From: an uncultured Bacteroidales bacterium
Lineage (GTDB): Bacteria > Bacteroidota > Bacteroidia > Bacteroidales > Muribaculaceae
NCBI GenBank assembly: GCA_902774055.1
Contig: CACYGX010000001.1
Coordinates: 1-64,000, forward strand
DNA length: 64,000 nucleotides
Direction: 5' to 3'
The notes under the pieces were generated by a model, which had not been told where the DNA came from, ran no database searches, and worked only from the letters and a program-made list of their open reading frames with translations. The translations under genes were made by a program, and so were the position numbers. Shown here one piece after another: positions 42,808 to 51,475 of this stretch. The number at the start of each line of letters is the position of its first letter. The stretch's first letter is position 1.

Positions 42808-44654
42808 CGTGATGGATAGAGTTTGCGCAGCAGGTCGCTGCGGTGGATACGTTTCAATGCTGCTGTGATGGCAGCGCGGTTCTTGCGGTCATACCAGAAG
42901 AAGAACAACCGCTGGGCCTGTTTCTCCATGGGTGTCTTGGCGCAATACACGGGCTTCATGGTATAGGGATGGAAGCCAGTGTAATAGGTCTCGGTCGAGA
43001 CGGTCATGGGGGTGGGCGTGAAATCCTGAACCTGCTCCAGCCTGAAGTCCAACTCCTTGGTGATGGCGGCGAGTTCGGCCATGTCGGCCTCGTGGCAGCC
43101 AGGGTGTGACGAGATGAAGTAGGGTATCAGTTGTTGACGCAGGTTATACTTCACATTCACGCGGTCAAACAGTGCCTTAAAGCGCCTGAATAACTCAAAT
43201 GTCGGTTTGCGCATCAACATCAGCACCTCGTCGCTGGTGTGTTCGGGTGCGACTTTCAATCGACCGGACACGTGGTAGCGGATGAGTTCTTCGTTATACT
43301 GTGAGTTGACTTTATCGACACGTGGGTCGCCCGTGCGGTGCATCGATAGGTCATAACGCACACCGCTGCCGATAAAGGACTTTTTCACCTCGGGCAGGGC
43401 ATCCACGGCATGATAGATGTCGAGTAATTGGCTATGGTCGGTGTTCAGATTGCTGCAGGGCTGGGGATGCAGGCATGACGGACGTTGGCACCTTTTACAG
43501 CGTTCCAAGTCCTTGCCGTGCATGCCATACATGTTGGCACTAGGACCGCCCAGATCGCTGATGTAGCCCTTGAAATCTTCCATTTTTACCACCTGCTTGA
43601 CTTCGCGCAGGATGGATTCCTTGCTGCGCGAGGCGATGAATTTGCCCTGATGGGCGCTGATGGTGCAGAAGGCGCATCCGCCAAAACACCCGCGGTGCAT
43701 GCACACCGAGTGACGGATCATCTCATAGGCCGGAATGCGTTTGCCCTGGTAGCGAGGGTGGGGCAGGCGGGTATAGGGCAGGTCAAACGAGGCGTCAATC
43801 TGTGCGGTGGTCATCGGCGGGTTCGTGCGGTTGACTTTCACGGCAATGTCGCCAGTCGCTTGCCACACGTTATGCCCGTGCCACAGGTTGCTCTCAATCT
43901 CAATGATCCTGAAATTCTCGGCTTGATATTTCTTCGACTTTTGGCATTCCTCGTAGGGGTGCAACACCACATCGGTATCATTGTTGGCGGAAGGCAGTTC
44001 GCTCAACGGGCGACGCACCACTGTTTGCGGGATATCGGTCAGTTCCTCGATAGACTTGCCGCTGGCAAGGGCGTCGGCTATGGCGATATTGGGCAATTCA
44101 CCCATGCCATAGACCAGCATGTCGGCCGCGCTATCCATGATGATGGACGGCCGCAGTTTGTCCTGCCAGTAGTCGTAATGTGCCAGTCGCCTCAGCGACA
44201 CTTCAATGCCACCTGCCACCACGGGCACGTCAGGGAACAGTCGCTTGAGGATGTCGCTATAGACGATGGTGGGGTAGTCGGGGCGTGCGCCGGCACGTCC
44301 GTCGGGGGTATAGGCGTCGTCGCTGCGTTTGCGGCGGGCTGCGGTATAGTGGTTCACCATCGAGTCCATGGCTCCAGCCGACACACCGAAGTAAAGCCGA
44401 GGTTTTCCCAGTTTCTTGAAGTCGCGCAGGTCGTCGCGCCAGTTGGGCTGCGGCACAATCGCCACTTTATAGCCGTGAGCCTCAAGCACGCGCCCAATGA
44501 CGGCCGTGCCCATCGACGGGTGGTCAATGTAGGCATCACCGGTAAACAGGATGACATCGGCTTGGTCCCAACCCAGATGCTCCATCTCCTTGCGGGTCGT
44601 CGGCAGCCATTGCCCCTTGATGCGGTGATCGGTATGTCGCTTGTCTGGTTTCAT
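42804..44654 (-). CDS. ygiQ: YgiQ-family radical SAM protein
   Basis: This 616-residue protein begins with a B12-binding-like N-terminal region (WDQADVILFTGDAYIDHPSMGTA) and contains a radical SAM domain with C323-x3-C327-x2-C330 in HRGCFGGCAFCTIS. The C-terminal domain (residues about 560-616) is the DUF3362 part. Members are widespread, but their reaction is unknown to me. It overlaps uvrB by 4 bp at its start and the PAP2 gene by 4 bp at its end, indicating translational coupling across all three genes. Confidence 0.9.
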   Translation of the reverse strand: MKPDKRHTDHRIKGQWLPTTRKEMEHLGWDQADVILFTGDAYIDHPSMGTAVIGRVLEAHGYKVAIVPQPNWRDDLRDFKKLGKPRLYFGVSAGAMDSMVNHYTAARRKRSDDAYTPDGRAGARPDYPTIVYSDILKRLFPDVPVVAGGIEVSLRRLAHYDYWQDKLRPSIIMDSAADMLVYGMGELPNIAIADALASGKSIEELTDIPQTVVRRPLSELPSANNDTDVVLHPYEECQKSKKYQAENFRIIEIESNLWHGHNVWQATGDIAVKVNRTNPPMTTAQIDASFDLPYTRLPHPRYQGKRIPAYEMIRHSVCMHRGCFGGCAFCTISAHQGKFIASRSKESILREVKQVVKMEDFKGYISDLGGPSANMYGMHGKDLERCKRCQRPSCLHPQPCSNLNTDHSQLLDIYHAVDALPEVKKSFIGSGVRYDLSMHRTGDPRVDKVNSQYNEELIRYHVSGRLKVAPEHTSDEVLMLMRKPTFELFRRFKALFDRVNVKYNLRQQLIPYFISSHPGCHEADMAELAAITKELDFRLEQVQDFTPTPMTVSTETYYTGFHPYTMKPVYCAKTPMEKQAQRLFFFWYDRKNRAAITAALKRIHRSDLLRKLYPSR

Positions 44655-46723
44655 TCCTTGGCTTTGAGCATTTCCTCCAGTTTTAGGATTTCGTCGCGGT
44701 ATTGGGCGGCTTCAAGGAAGTCCATACGCTTGGCGGCTTCAATCATTTGGGTCTTTAGGCGGTCGATAGCGGCCTGCATGTCCTTGCCGCTCATGTAGGC
44801 CACTACGGGATCGGCGGCAACGCCAGCACTGCCGTCAAATTCCTCGGTATAGCGCAGTTTGGGCGCTGCGGCCGCTGGCATGGGCGTCTGATTGTGGCGA
44901 CTGGGTGTCGTCGGGTGACGCATGTCGGTATCTTGGCCGATGATGGCTGTGCGCGCCTTGATGATGGCAGTGGGGGTAATGCCATGCTCATCATTGTATT
45001 TGAGTTGCAGGGTGCGTCGGCGCTCGGTCTCGTCAATGGTCTGACGCATCGAGTCGGTGATGTTGTCGGCATACATAATGACGGTGCCGTTCAGGTTACG
45101 GGCTGCACGGCCTGCGGTCTGGGTCAATGAGCGGCGGCTGCGCAGGAAACCTTCCTTGTCGGCGTCGAGAATAGCGACCAGCGACACCTCGGGCAGGTCA
45201 AGGCCCTCGCGCAGCAGGTTCACGCCCACAAGCACGTCGATGGCGCCGGCACGCAGGTTGTCGATAATCTCGATGCGTTCCATCGTCTCGACATCACTGT
45301 GCATATAGGCGGTGCGGATGTCCAGCTTTTTCAAGTAATCGCTCAATTCCTCGGCCATGCGCTTGGTCAGGGTAGTGACCAGGGTGCGCTCGCCGCGTTC
45401 GATGCGCAGTTGTATCTCTTCGACCAGGTCATCGACTTGACCTTGTGAGGGGCGAACGATGATTTGCGGGTCGAGAAGCCCCGTCGGGCGGATTAACTGC
45501 TCGGTGATGACGCCTTCGCTCTTGTTCAATTCATAGTCGGCGGGTGTGGCGCTCACATAGATGGTCTGATGTGTTAAAGTCTCAAATTCCTCGAACCTCA
45601 GGGGCCTGTTGTCCAATGCGGCCTCCAGCCTGAATCCATAATGTACAAGATTGGTCTTGCGCGACTGGTCGCCGCCGTACATCGCCCTGATTTGCGGCAC
45701 GGTGACGTGGCTCTCGTCGATGATGGTCAAGAAATCGTCTGGAAAGTAGTCCAGCAGGCAGAATGGCCTCATGCCAGGCCTCCTGCCGTCAAAATATCTT
45801 GAATAGTTCTCAATACCAGAGCAATAACCCACCTCGCGCATCATTTCCATGTCGTAGGTCACTCGCTCGTTCAACCGCTTGGCCTCGGCAAAACGGTTCT
45901 CGCGGGCAAAGGCGGCAACCTGATTTTCGCGGTCCAGATCGATTTGCCCCATGGCATTCTTCATGCGTTCCTTGGTCGTCACAAAGATGTTGGCTGGGAA
46001 AATCTTGAAACCCTCGACGTCCTCGGTGGGCAGTTGGGTCTCGCTGTCTAGCAGTTGGATGCGCTCTATTTCGTTGCCCCAGAAGATAATCCTCAACATG
46101 ATGTCTTCGTCGCTCAAGAACACGTCAACGGTGTCGCCCTTGACGCGGAAGGTGCCCATCCTCAGCTCGGTATCGCTGCGGGAGTAAAGTGCATCTACTA
46201 GGCGGTGCAGCAACTGGTCGCGCCCGATCTGTTCACCCACTTTGAGCTCGATGGCGTTGGCGGTAATGTCCTCGGGATTACCCATGCCGTACAGGCACGA
46301 CACGCTCGACACCACAACGATGTCGCGGCGACCGCTCAGTAACGCGGTCACCGTCGAGAGCCTCAGCCGCTCGATTTCGTCATTGATGGCGAGGTCCTTT
46401 TCGATATACTTGTCTGTCGAGGGGATATAGGCCTCGGGCTGGTAATAGTCATAGTAGGAGACGAAGTAGTGAACCGCGTTCTCGGGGAAGAAACTCTTGA
46501 ACTCGGCATAGAGCTGCGCCGCCAGCGTCTTGTTGTGCGACAAGACCAGCGTTGGACGGCCCGTCTGCGCGATGACATTGGCCATGGTGAACGTCTTGCC
46601 CGATCCCGTCACGCCCAGCAGGGTCTGATAGGGCACTCCGTCATTCACGCCACTGGCCAGCTCGGCAATCGCCTGTGGCTGGTCCCCTGTCGGCTCATAT
46701 TCGCTATGCAGTCTATACTCCAT
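44651..46723 (-). CDS. uvrB: UvrABC excinuclease subunit B
   Basis: UvrB receives damaged DNA from UvrA and loads UvrC in nucleotide-excision repair. The 690-residue protein has Walker A GVTGSGKT (37-44), the beta-hairpin region YYDYYQPEAYIP, DESH in TIIDESHVTVPQI, helicase motifs such as GVNLLREGLDLPEVSLV, and the C-terminal UVR motif (DMQAAIDRLKTQMIEAAKRMDFLEAAQYRDEI). The length is normal. A promoter with TATCTTTG lies 27 bp upstream on the minus strand. Confidence 0.96.
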   Translation of the reverse strand: MEYRLHSEYEPTGDQPQAIAELASGVNDGVPYQTLLGVTGSGKTFTMANVIAQTGRPTLVLSHNKTLAAQLYAEFKSFFPENAVHYFVSYYDYYQPEAYIPSTDKYIEKDLAINDEIERLRLSTVTALLSGRRDIVVVSSVSCLYGMGNPEDITANAIELKVGEQIGRDQLLHRLVDALYSRSDTELRMGTFRVKGDTVDVFLSDEDIMLRIIFWGNEIERIQLLDSETQLPTEDVEGFKIFPANIFVTTKERMKNAMGQIDLDRENQVAAFARENRFAEAKRLNERVTYDMEMMREVGYCSGIENYSRYFDGRRPGMRPFCLLDYFPDDFLTIIDESHVTVPQIRAMYGGDQSRKTNLVHYGFRLEAALDNRPLRFEEFETLTHQTIYVSATPADYELNKSEGVITEQLIRPTGLLDPQIIVRPSQGQVDDLVEEIQLRIERGERTLVTTLTKRMAEELSDYLKKLDIRTAYMHSDVETMERIEIIDNLRAGAIDVLVGVNLLREGLDLPEVSLVAILDADKEGFLRSRRSLTQTAGRAARNLNGTVIMYADNITDSMRQTIDETERRRTLQLKYNDEHGITPTAIIKARTAIIGQDTDMRHPTTPSRHNQTPMPAAAAPKLRYTEEFDGSAGVAADPVVAYMSGKDMQAAIDRLKTQMIEAAKRMDFLEAAQYRDEILKLEEMLKAKE

Positions 46724-46750
46724 CTTACTCTATGGTTTTTCACTAATCTG

Positions 46751-46781
46751 CAAAGATAATGAAAAAAAAGCAACCCACAAT
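46751..46781 (-). promoter_or_regulatory. uvrB operon promoter
   Basis: Read on the minus strand, ATTG (complement of 46778-46781), a 19-bp spacer and TATCTTTG (complement of 46751-46758) resemble the Bacteroidota promoter, with one mismatch in the -33 element. Confidence 0.6.
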
Positions 46782-46797
46782 CATTTGGATATAGAAA

Positions 46798-46834
46798 CCA
46801 CCCGCAAGTGAAGTCGTGACTCAATTGCGGGTGG
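46798..46834 (-). terminator. Terminator of the dockerin protein gene
   Basis: CCACCCGCAA (46798-46807) pairs perfectly with TTGCGGGTGG (46825-46834). On the minus strand the hairpin lies 38 bp beyond the stop of the dockerin protein gene and is followed by TTTCT. Confidence 0.7.
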
Positions 46835-46872
46835 AGTGTCAATAAATTGCAGGTCTAATCTCTGAAATCAAA

Positions 46873-48441
46873 TTAATCCCAGGAGCCAGACAGCAGATAG
46901 TCAATCAATGCCGATACATCAGCGATATTTACCTCATGGCTGAGGTCACAGTCGGCTGTTGATGGTGCCTCACTATTACTGAGTAAGATGTCTATCAGAG
47001 CCGATACATCAGCAATATTAACTTCTTTGTCTGAATTTACGTCACCGCGAAGGCCATCCTTCTGGTAAGCAAAGGTAGCAGCAGGAAGGAAGGGAACAAA
47101 TTCGGTATCAAAAGTGCTGCCATACCACAATGTGTTAAACACACTGCACGAATAATCCATGGGAGTGCCGTAGAAGTTGGTGGGATTGTAGGTGGTCCTA
47201 CCAGCCTCGGTAACGATGCAATCTACAAGTAAGTGACCTCCTTGATACTCAAAAGGCTCATTGAAGTAGAAAACAAACTCATTGCTGCCCAGAACGGGAG
47301 ACAAGGTGGCTACTGCGGTCAAGTCTGTCATGACTTGGGGCGTGGCAAAGGCTGAGTCGTTAACCACCTTGAGAGAGAGCTGTATGGTTCCACCATCCAT
47401 TTTCACTTGATCCTTGACATGGAATCCCAGCCCTACAATCTTGGCGCCAACCAAGTCACTCAACATTCTCTCAGGGTAAATCATCTGTCCCTGGGTCCCG
47501 ACGATATCGATGTCGGTGCCATAGATGGGCACATAGTTAGCGTAATCGGTATGGTCACCCACAATCAGGTCGTCAGCTGCCTCGATGGCCGTACCATGCA
47601 GGGTTACCTCGTGGGTGCCTGCAAGGCCGCAGTCAACGGTAAGGGTGCAGGTGTAGTCTCCAGGTGCATGGGGTACAAAGGTCACAGGAACTTCTAATGA
47701 CCCTCCGGCAGGAATGACTGCGTTAGGCGTACCTACGATGAACGGTTCATCGACGCTTAGCGATGGCGTGAAACCGTTAAGGCCATTATTGATGATCGTG
47801 ATGGTCTGTACATCTTCGCGGTTGGCACGGATGGTCTTGAAGGTCAAATCAAACGGTAAAACCTTGGCACTGTATTCATCCGAAGTACCATAATCAAAAG
47901 TTGTCTTGGGTAAGAATTTGCTGATTTCTCCACGACTGATGGTGTTATAATTTTCTGGACGCTCACCGTAATAAGTGATAAAGCAGTAGTCTGATGCTAC
48001 TTCTTTGACAAGGGTCTCAAAAACCAGGTTTCCACCTTGATAGTAGTAAGGGGAATCAAAGACGATTTCGATTTCGGTAGCACCGTTTACCATCGAGATG
48101 GTTGCTACTGGAGTCAGTCCTTCAACATATTGCACGTCTTCATAGTTCGACTTGCTTGTCTCTCCAAGAGAAACCTGAATGCTACCGCCGCTTACAGTAA
48201 TGGGACTTTCAGCATAAAATTTCATGGAGTTAATGACTTCGCCTGTCATGATTGCCAAACTGCTGGCGGGATAGAGCACTTGGGTCCGTGTACCCACTTC
48301 GTCAAGATAAACGTTATTGATAGGGGCAGTGTTACTTAATTCATCATCACCTCCAATGGTGAGCGTTTCGTTGGCTAAAGCCGATGTAAATGTCAAAGCT
48401 GCCAAGAGCGATAACGAGAATAAACGATAAACTCTATTCAT
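46873..48441 (-). CDS. Secreted duplicated beta-domain protein with dockerin-like tail
   Basis: This 522-residue protein has a signal peptide (ending TSALA, about residue 23) and two copies of one beta-rich domain (about 30-200 and 295-460). Both show the pattern Q(V/M)(L/I)YP near the start, SI/TIQLSL in the middle and F(D/N)xP(Y/F)xYQGGxL later. Between them is an Ig/ASH-like domain (about 205-290, VTFVPHAPGDYTCTLTV). The end is a double dockerin-like repeat: GDVNSDKEVNIADVSALIDI, and ADCDLSHEVNIADVSALIDY whose Ca2+ loop is partly degenerate. No catalytic motif is visible, so it looks like a binding or structural surface protein. It appears to be alone in its transcript. Confidence 0.82.
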   Translation of the reverse strand: MNRVYRLFSLSLLAALTFTSALANETLTIGGDDELSNTAPINNVYLDEVGTRTQVLYPASSLAIMTGEVINSMKFYAESPITVSGGSIQVSLGETSKSNYEDVQYVEGLTPVATISMVNGATEIEIVFDSPYYYQGGNLVFETLVKEVASDYCFITYYGERPENYNTISRGEISKFLPKTTFDYGTSDEYSAKVLPFDLTFKTIRANREDVQTITIINNGLNGFTPSLSVDEPFIVGTPNAVIPAGGSLEVPVTFVPHAPGDYTCTLTVDCGLAGTHEVTLHGTAIEAADDLIVGDHTDYANYVPIYGTDIDIVGTQGQMIYPERMLSDLVGAKIVGLGFHVKDQVKMDGGTIQLSLKVVNDSAFATPQVMTDLTAVATLSPVLGSNEFVFYFNEPFEYQGGHLLVDCIVTEAGRTTYNPTNFYGTPMDYSCSVFNTLWYGSTFDTEFVPFLPAATFAYQKDGLRGDVNSDKEVNIADVSALIDILLSNSEAPSTADCDLSHEVNIADVSALIDYLLSGSWD

Positions 48442-48488
48442 AATAAATCGGTTATTTATGTTGGTTTTTAAGTTGTTAATGTTTAAGA

Positions 48489-48526
48489 CAGGCCCCCTGC
48501 GTCTTCTGTCGAGAGCAGGTGGCCTG
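48489..48526 (-). terminator. Terminator of the glycine-cleavage operon
   Basis: CAGGCCCCCTGC (48489-48500) pairs with GCAGGTGGCCTG (48515-48526) apart from one C:T mismatch. On the minus strand the hairpin starts 11 bp beyond the lpdA stop; only a short T-poor tail follows. Confidence 0.6.
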
Positions 48527-48537
48527 CATGATAGTGT

Positions 48538-49881
48538 TTAGAACTGGCGGGCAGCGGTAAGCATCACCTCACTCAGGGTGGGGTGGCCGTGGATGCTGCG
48601 TGCCAGCAGGTCAACGGTGGCACCGGCATTCATCGCGGTAACGACTTCCTGGATGAGGTCGGCCGCATGGGCACCACAGATGTGGCAACCCACAATCTGG
48701 CGCGTCGAGTTCTCGACAATCATCTTGATGAGTCCATCGGTCTCGTTCATGGCAACAGCCTTGCCATTGCTGCGGAAGAAGGACTTCTTCACCGTCACGT
48801 CAAGACCTTTCTCGGCACACTGCTCCTCGGTCAGGCCCACCATGGCCAACTCGGGAACGGTGAACACGGCGCTGGGCACGATATCGAGCTTGATGTCATC
48901 GGCCTTGCCCAGGATGGCATGCAGCGCACGCTGTCCTTGAGCGCTGGCGGCGTGGGCGAGCATCATGCGGCCATTCACGTCACCGATGGCATAAACGCCA
49001 GGCACGTTGGTCATCATGTTGTCGTTCACCTCGATGCCACGGCGGCCCACGGTAACGCCCACAGCGTCAAGACCCTGTGGCAACACGGGTTGGCGACCAA
49101 CGGACATCAGCACCTTCTCGCAAGTCACGCTCTGGGGCTTGCCCTTGAGCTCATAGGAGACGGTATAACCGTCCTCGCCCTGGTTAATGCCGTTGACGGC
49201 GGCGCTGGTGATGATCTTGATACCACGTTTGCTCAGGACGGTCTTCAGGCGTTTGGCCACATCCTTGTCAAACGGGGGCAGGATTTCCTTGCAATACTCG
49301 ATGACGGTCACCTCAACACCAAACGTGCTGAACACGGCTGCGAACTCCATGCCGATAACGCCACCGCCCACGATGCACAGGCTCTTGGGCAACGTTTCCA
49401 TCGCCAGGATGTCGTCGCTGGTCATTGCCAGGTCGGCGCCCTCGATGGGCAGGCCGCGCGGTGCTGACCCCGTGGCGATAATGATGTTCTTGGCCTTGTA
49501 TTCCTCGCCGTTAACAACAATGGTATTGGCGTCTTTGAGACTTGCTTCGCCCTTGATGGCGGTGATGCCAGGAGCGCCCATGAGCATCTCCACACCTTCG
49601 CGCAACTGCTTGACGACAGCCTCTTTGCGCTCAAACACCGGTGCATAGTCAAATGCCATCTCGCCGGTTTTCACGCCCCAGACCTCGGCCTCGCGCATCA
49701 GGTTGATGACCTCGGCATTGCGGCACAGGGCCTTGGTGGGAATGCAACCGCGGTTCAGGCAAGTGCCACCCATCTGGTCACGCTCCACGATACCAACAGT
49801 TAAGCCGTGTGCGGCAGCTTCGGCAGCGGTCTCGTAACCGCCAGGACCGGCACCTATAATAATAATGTCAAACATAGTCAT
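48538..49881 (-). CDS. lpdA: Dihydrolipoyl dehydrogenase (glycine cleavage L-protein)
   Basis: The E3/L-protein reoxidises the lipoyl arm with NAD+. The 447-residue protein has FAD motif IIIIGAGPGGY (residues 6-16), redox disulfide C41-LNRG-C46 in GGTCLNRGCIPTK, NAD motif IVGGGVIGMEFA and the C-terminal catalytic His/Glu in SIHGHPTLSEV. The start MTMFD offers ATGs at 49881 and 49875. Its position after gcvPB suggests that it is dedicated to the glycine cleavage system. The 106-bp gap to gcvPB holds palindromic repeat copy B. Confidence 0.95.
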   Translation of the reverse strand: MTMFDIIIIGAGPGGYETAAEAAAHGLTVGIVERDQMGGTCLNRGCIPTKALCRNAEVINLMREAEVWGVKTGEMAFDYAPVFERKEAVVKQLREGVEMLMGAPGITAIKGEASLKDANTIVVNGEEYKAKNIIIATGSAPRGLPIEGADLAMTSDDILAMETLPKSLCIVGGGVIGMEFAAVFSTFGVEVTVIEYCKEILPPFDKDVAKRLKTVLSKRGIKIITSAAVNGINQGEDGYTVSYELKGKPQSVTCEKVLMSVGRQPVLPQGLDAVGVTVGRRGIEVNDNMMTNVPGVYAIGDVNGRMMLAHAASAQGQRALHAILGKADDIKLDIVPSAVFTVPELAMVGLTEEQCAEKGLDVTVKKSFFRSNGKAVAMNETDGLIKMIVENSTRQIVGCHICGAHAADLIQEVVTAMNAGATVDLLARSIHGHPTLSEVMLTAARQF

Positions 49882-49912
49882 TAGTATTTAGCTTATATCA
49901 ATCCAAAACCAA

Positions 49913-49973
49913 GAATTACGCGAATTAGACAAATAATATACTGCTGATAGAATTTGTGAAATTCGCGTAATTC
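49913..49973. repeat. Intergenic palindromic repeat, copy B
   Basis: GAATTACGCGAATT (49913-49926) and AATTCGCGTAATTC (49960-49973) are a perfect 14-bp inverted repeat. TTTGTGAAATTCG (49954-49966) is shared with copy A at 34119-34131. It lies inside the gcv operon between gcvPB and lpdA. Confidence 0.8.
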
Positions 49974-49987
49974 GAGGTTTCAATCCA

Positions 49988-51472
49988 TTATTCACCTTCG
50001 GCCGAGAGCTCGCGCCATGTCACGATGGGGTGCAACGCGGCCTGGGTGTCGTCGAGACGACGAACGGGCGTGTTGTGCGGGGCTGTCTTCACCATCTCGG
50101 GATCGTCCTTGGCCTCTTGAGCAATCACGCGCATGATGCGGATGAACTCGTCGAGGGTCTGCTTGCTCTCGTTCTCGGTGGGCTCTACCATGAGGGCCTC
50201 GTGGAACAGCAAGGGGAAGTAGATGGTGGGAGCATGGAAACCATAGTCGAGCAGGCGCTTGGCCACGTCGAGCGTGGTTACACCTGTGGACTTGTCCTTC
50301 AGTCCGTCATAGACAAACTCGTGCTTGCACACGCCGCCAATGGGCAGTTCATAGACGTCCTTCAACGACTCCTTGATGTAGTTGGCGTTGAGGGTAGCCA
50401 ATGGACCGACCCACTTGAGCTGGTCGCGGCCCAGGGTCAGAATATAGGCCAGGGCGCGCATCATCACGCCGAAGTTGCCCAGGTGACCGCTGATGCTGCC
50501 GATGGACTTGTCACTGCACTCGAGCTTGAAGTAGTCATAGTCTTCGGCCTCGACTTTCACGACGCGGGGGTTGGGGAGCAGATGCTCCAAGCCAGCGCGA
50601 ACGCCAACAGGGCCGCTACCGGGACCACCACCACCGTGAGGTGTCGAGAAGGTCTTGTGCAGGTTGATGTGCATGATGTCAAAGCCGATGTCACCGGGAC
50701 GCACCTTGCCCAGCATGGGGTTGAGGTTAGCGCCGTCATAGTACATCAGGCCACCAGCATCGTGAACCGCCTTGGCGATTTCGCCGATGTTGTGCTCAAA
50801 GATACCCAGCGTGTTGGGGTTGGTCATCATCATGCCGGCGATGGTGTCGTCGAGCAGGGGACGCAGGTCGTCCACATCGACGGTGCCGTCGGGACGGCTC
50901 TTCACAACCACCACGTCAAGACCGCAGACTGCCGAGCTGGCGGGATTGGTACCGTGGGCGCTGTCGGGGATAATGACCTTGGTGCGCTTCACGTCGCCAC
51001 GCTCCAGGTGGTAACCGCGCATGATCATCAGGCCGGTCAGCTCACCATGGGCGCCAGCATAGGGGTTCAAGGTGAACTCGCTCAGGCCTGAAATCTCGGC
51101 GAGGCTAGTCTGCAGGAAGTAATACACAGCGAGGGCGCCTTGAGCGGTTTCGGGGTTCTGCAGCGGGTGCAGGCCCGTGAACTCGCGGTGGGCGGCGATT
51201 TCCTCATTGATTTTGGGATTGTACTTCATGGTGCAGGAACCCAGGGGATAGAAACCCGTGTCCACACCGAAGTTGTTGTTGCTCATGTTGGTATAGTGGC
51301 GAACAACGCTCAACTCGTCCACCTCGGGCAGCAGGGGCGCGTTTTCACGCATCAGGCCCTTGGGAAGGTCGCTCATCTTGTACTCGTCACACCTGTTTTC
51401 GGGCAGGGAATAACCCTGACGGCCACTTTGAGACAACTCAAAAATGAGTTTACCGTAAAATGTGTTATTCAT
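49988..51472 (-). CDS. gcvPB: Glycine dehydrogenase (decarboxylating) subunit 2
   Basis: This is the PLP-bearing half of the two-subunit P-protein, which decarboxylates glycine and passes aminomethyl to GcvH. The 494-residue protein has the PLP lysine K273 in HINLHKTFSTPHGGGGPGSGP, the conserved DTGFYPLGSCTMKYNPK and PDSAHGTNPASS. The division of P-protein into two genes, gcvPA then gcvPB (gap 3 bp), is as in many Bacteroidota and Firmicutes. Confidence 0.95.
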   Translation of the reverse strand: MNNTFYGKLIFELSQSGRQGYSLPENRCDEYKMSDLPKGLMRENAPLLPEVDELSVVRHYTNMSNNNFGVDTGFYPLGSCTMKYNPKINEEIAAHREFTGLHPLQNPETAQGALAVYYFLQTSLAEISGLSEFTLNPYAGAHGELTGLMIMRGYHLERGDVKRTKVIIPDSAHGTNPASSAVCGLDVVVVKSRPDGTVDVDDLRPLLDDTIAGMMMTNPNTLGIFEHNIGEIAKAVHDAGGLMYYDGANLNPMLGKVRPGDIGFDIMHINLHKTFSTPHGGGGPGSGPVGVRAGLEHLLPNPRVVKVEAEDYDYFKLECSDKSIGSISGHLGNFGVMMRALAYILTLGRDQLKWVGPLATLNANYIKESLKDVYELPIGGVCKHEFVYDGLKDKSTGVTTLDVAKRLLDYGFHAPTIYFPLLFHEALMVEPTENESKQTLDEFIRIMRVIAQEAKDDPEMVKTAPHNTPVRRLDDTQAALHPIVTWRELSAEGE

Positions 51473-51475
51473 AAC

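Noticed and set aside
43485-44798. 437-codon plus-strand frame opposite ygiQ
   Set aside because: Same codon-usage shadow; ygiQ carries the radical SAM motif on the other strand.
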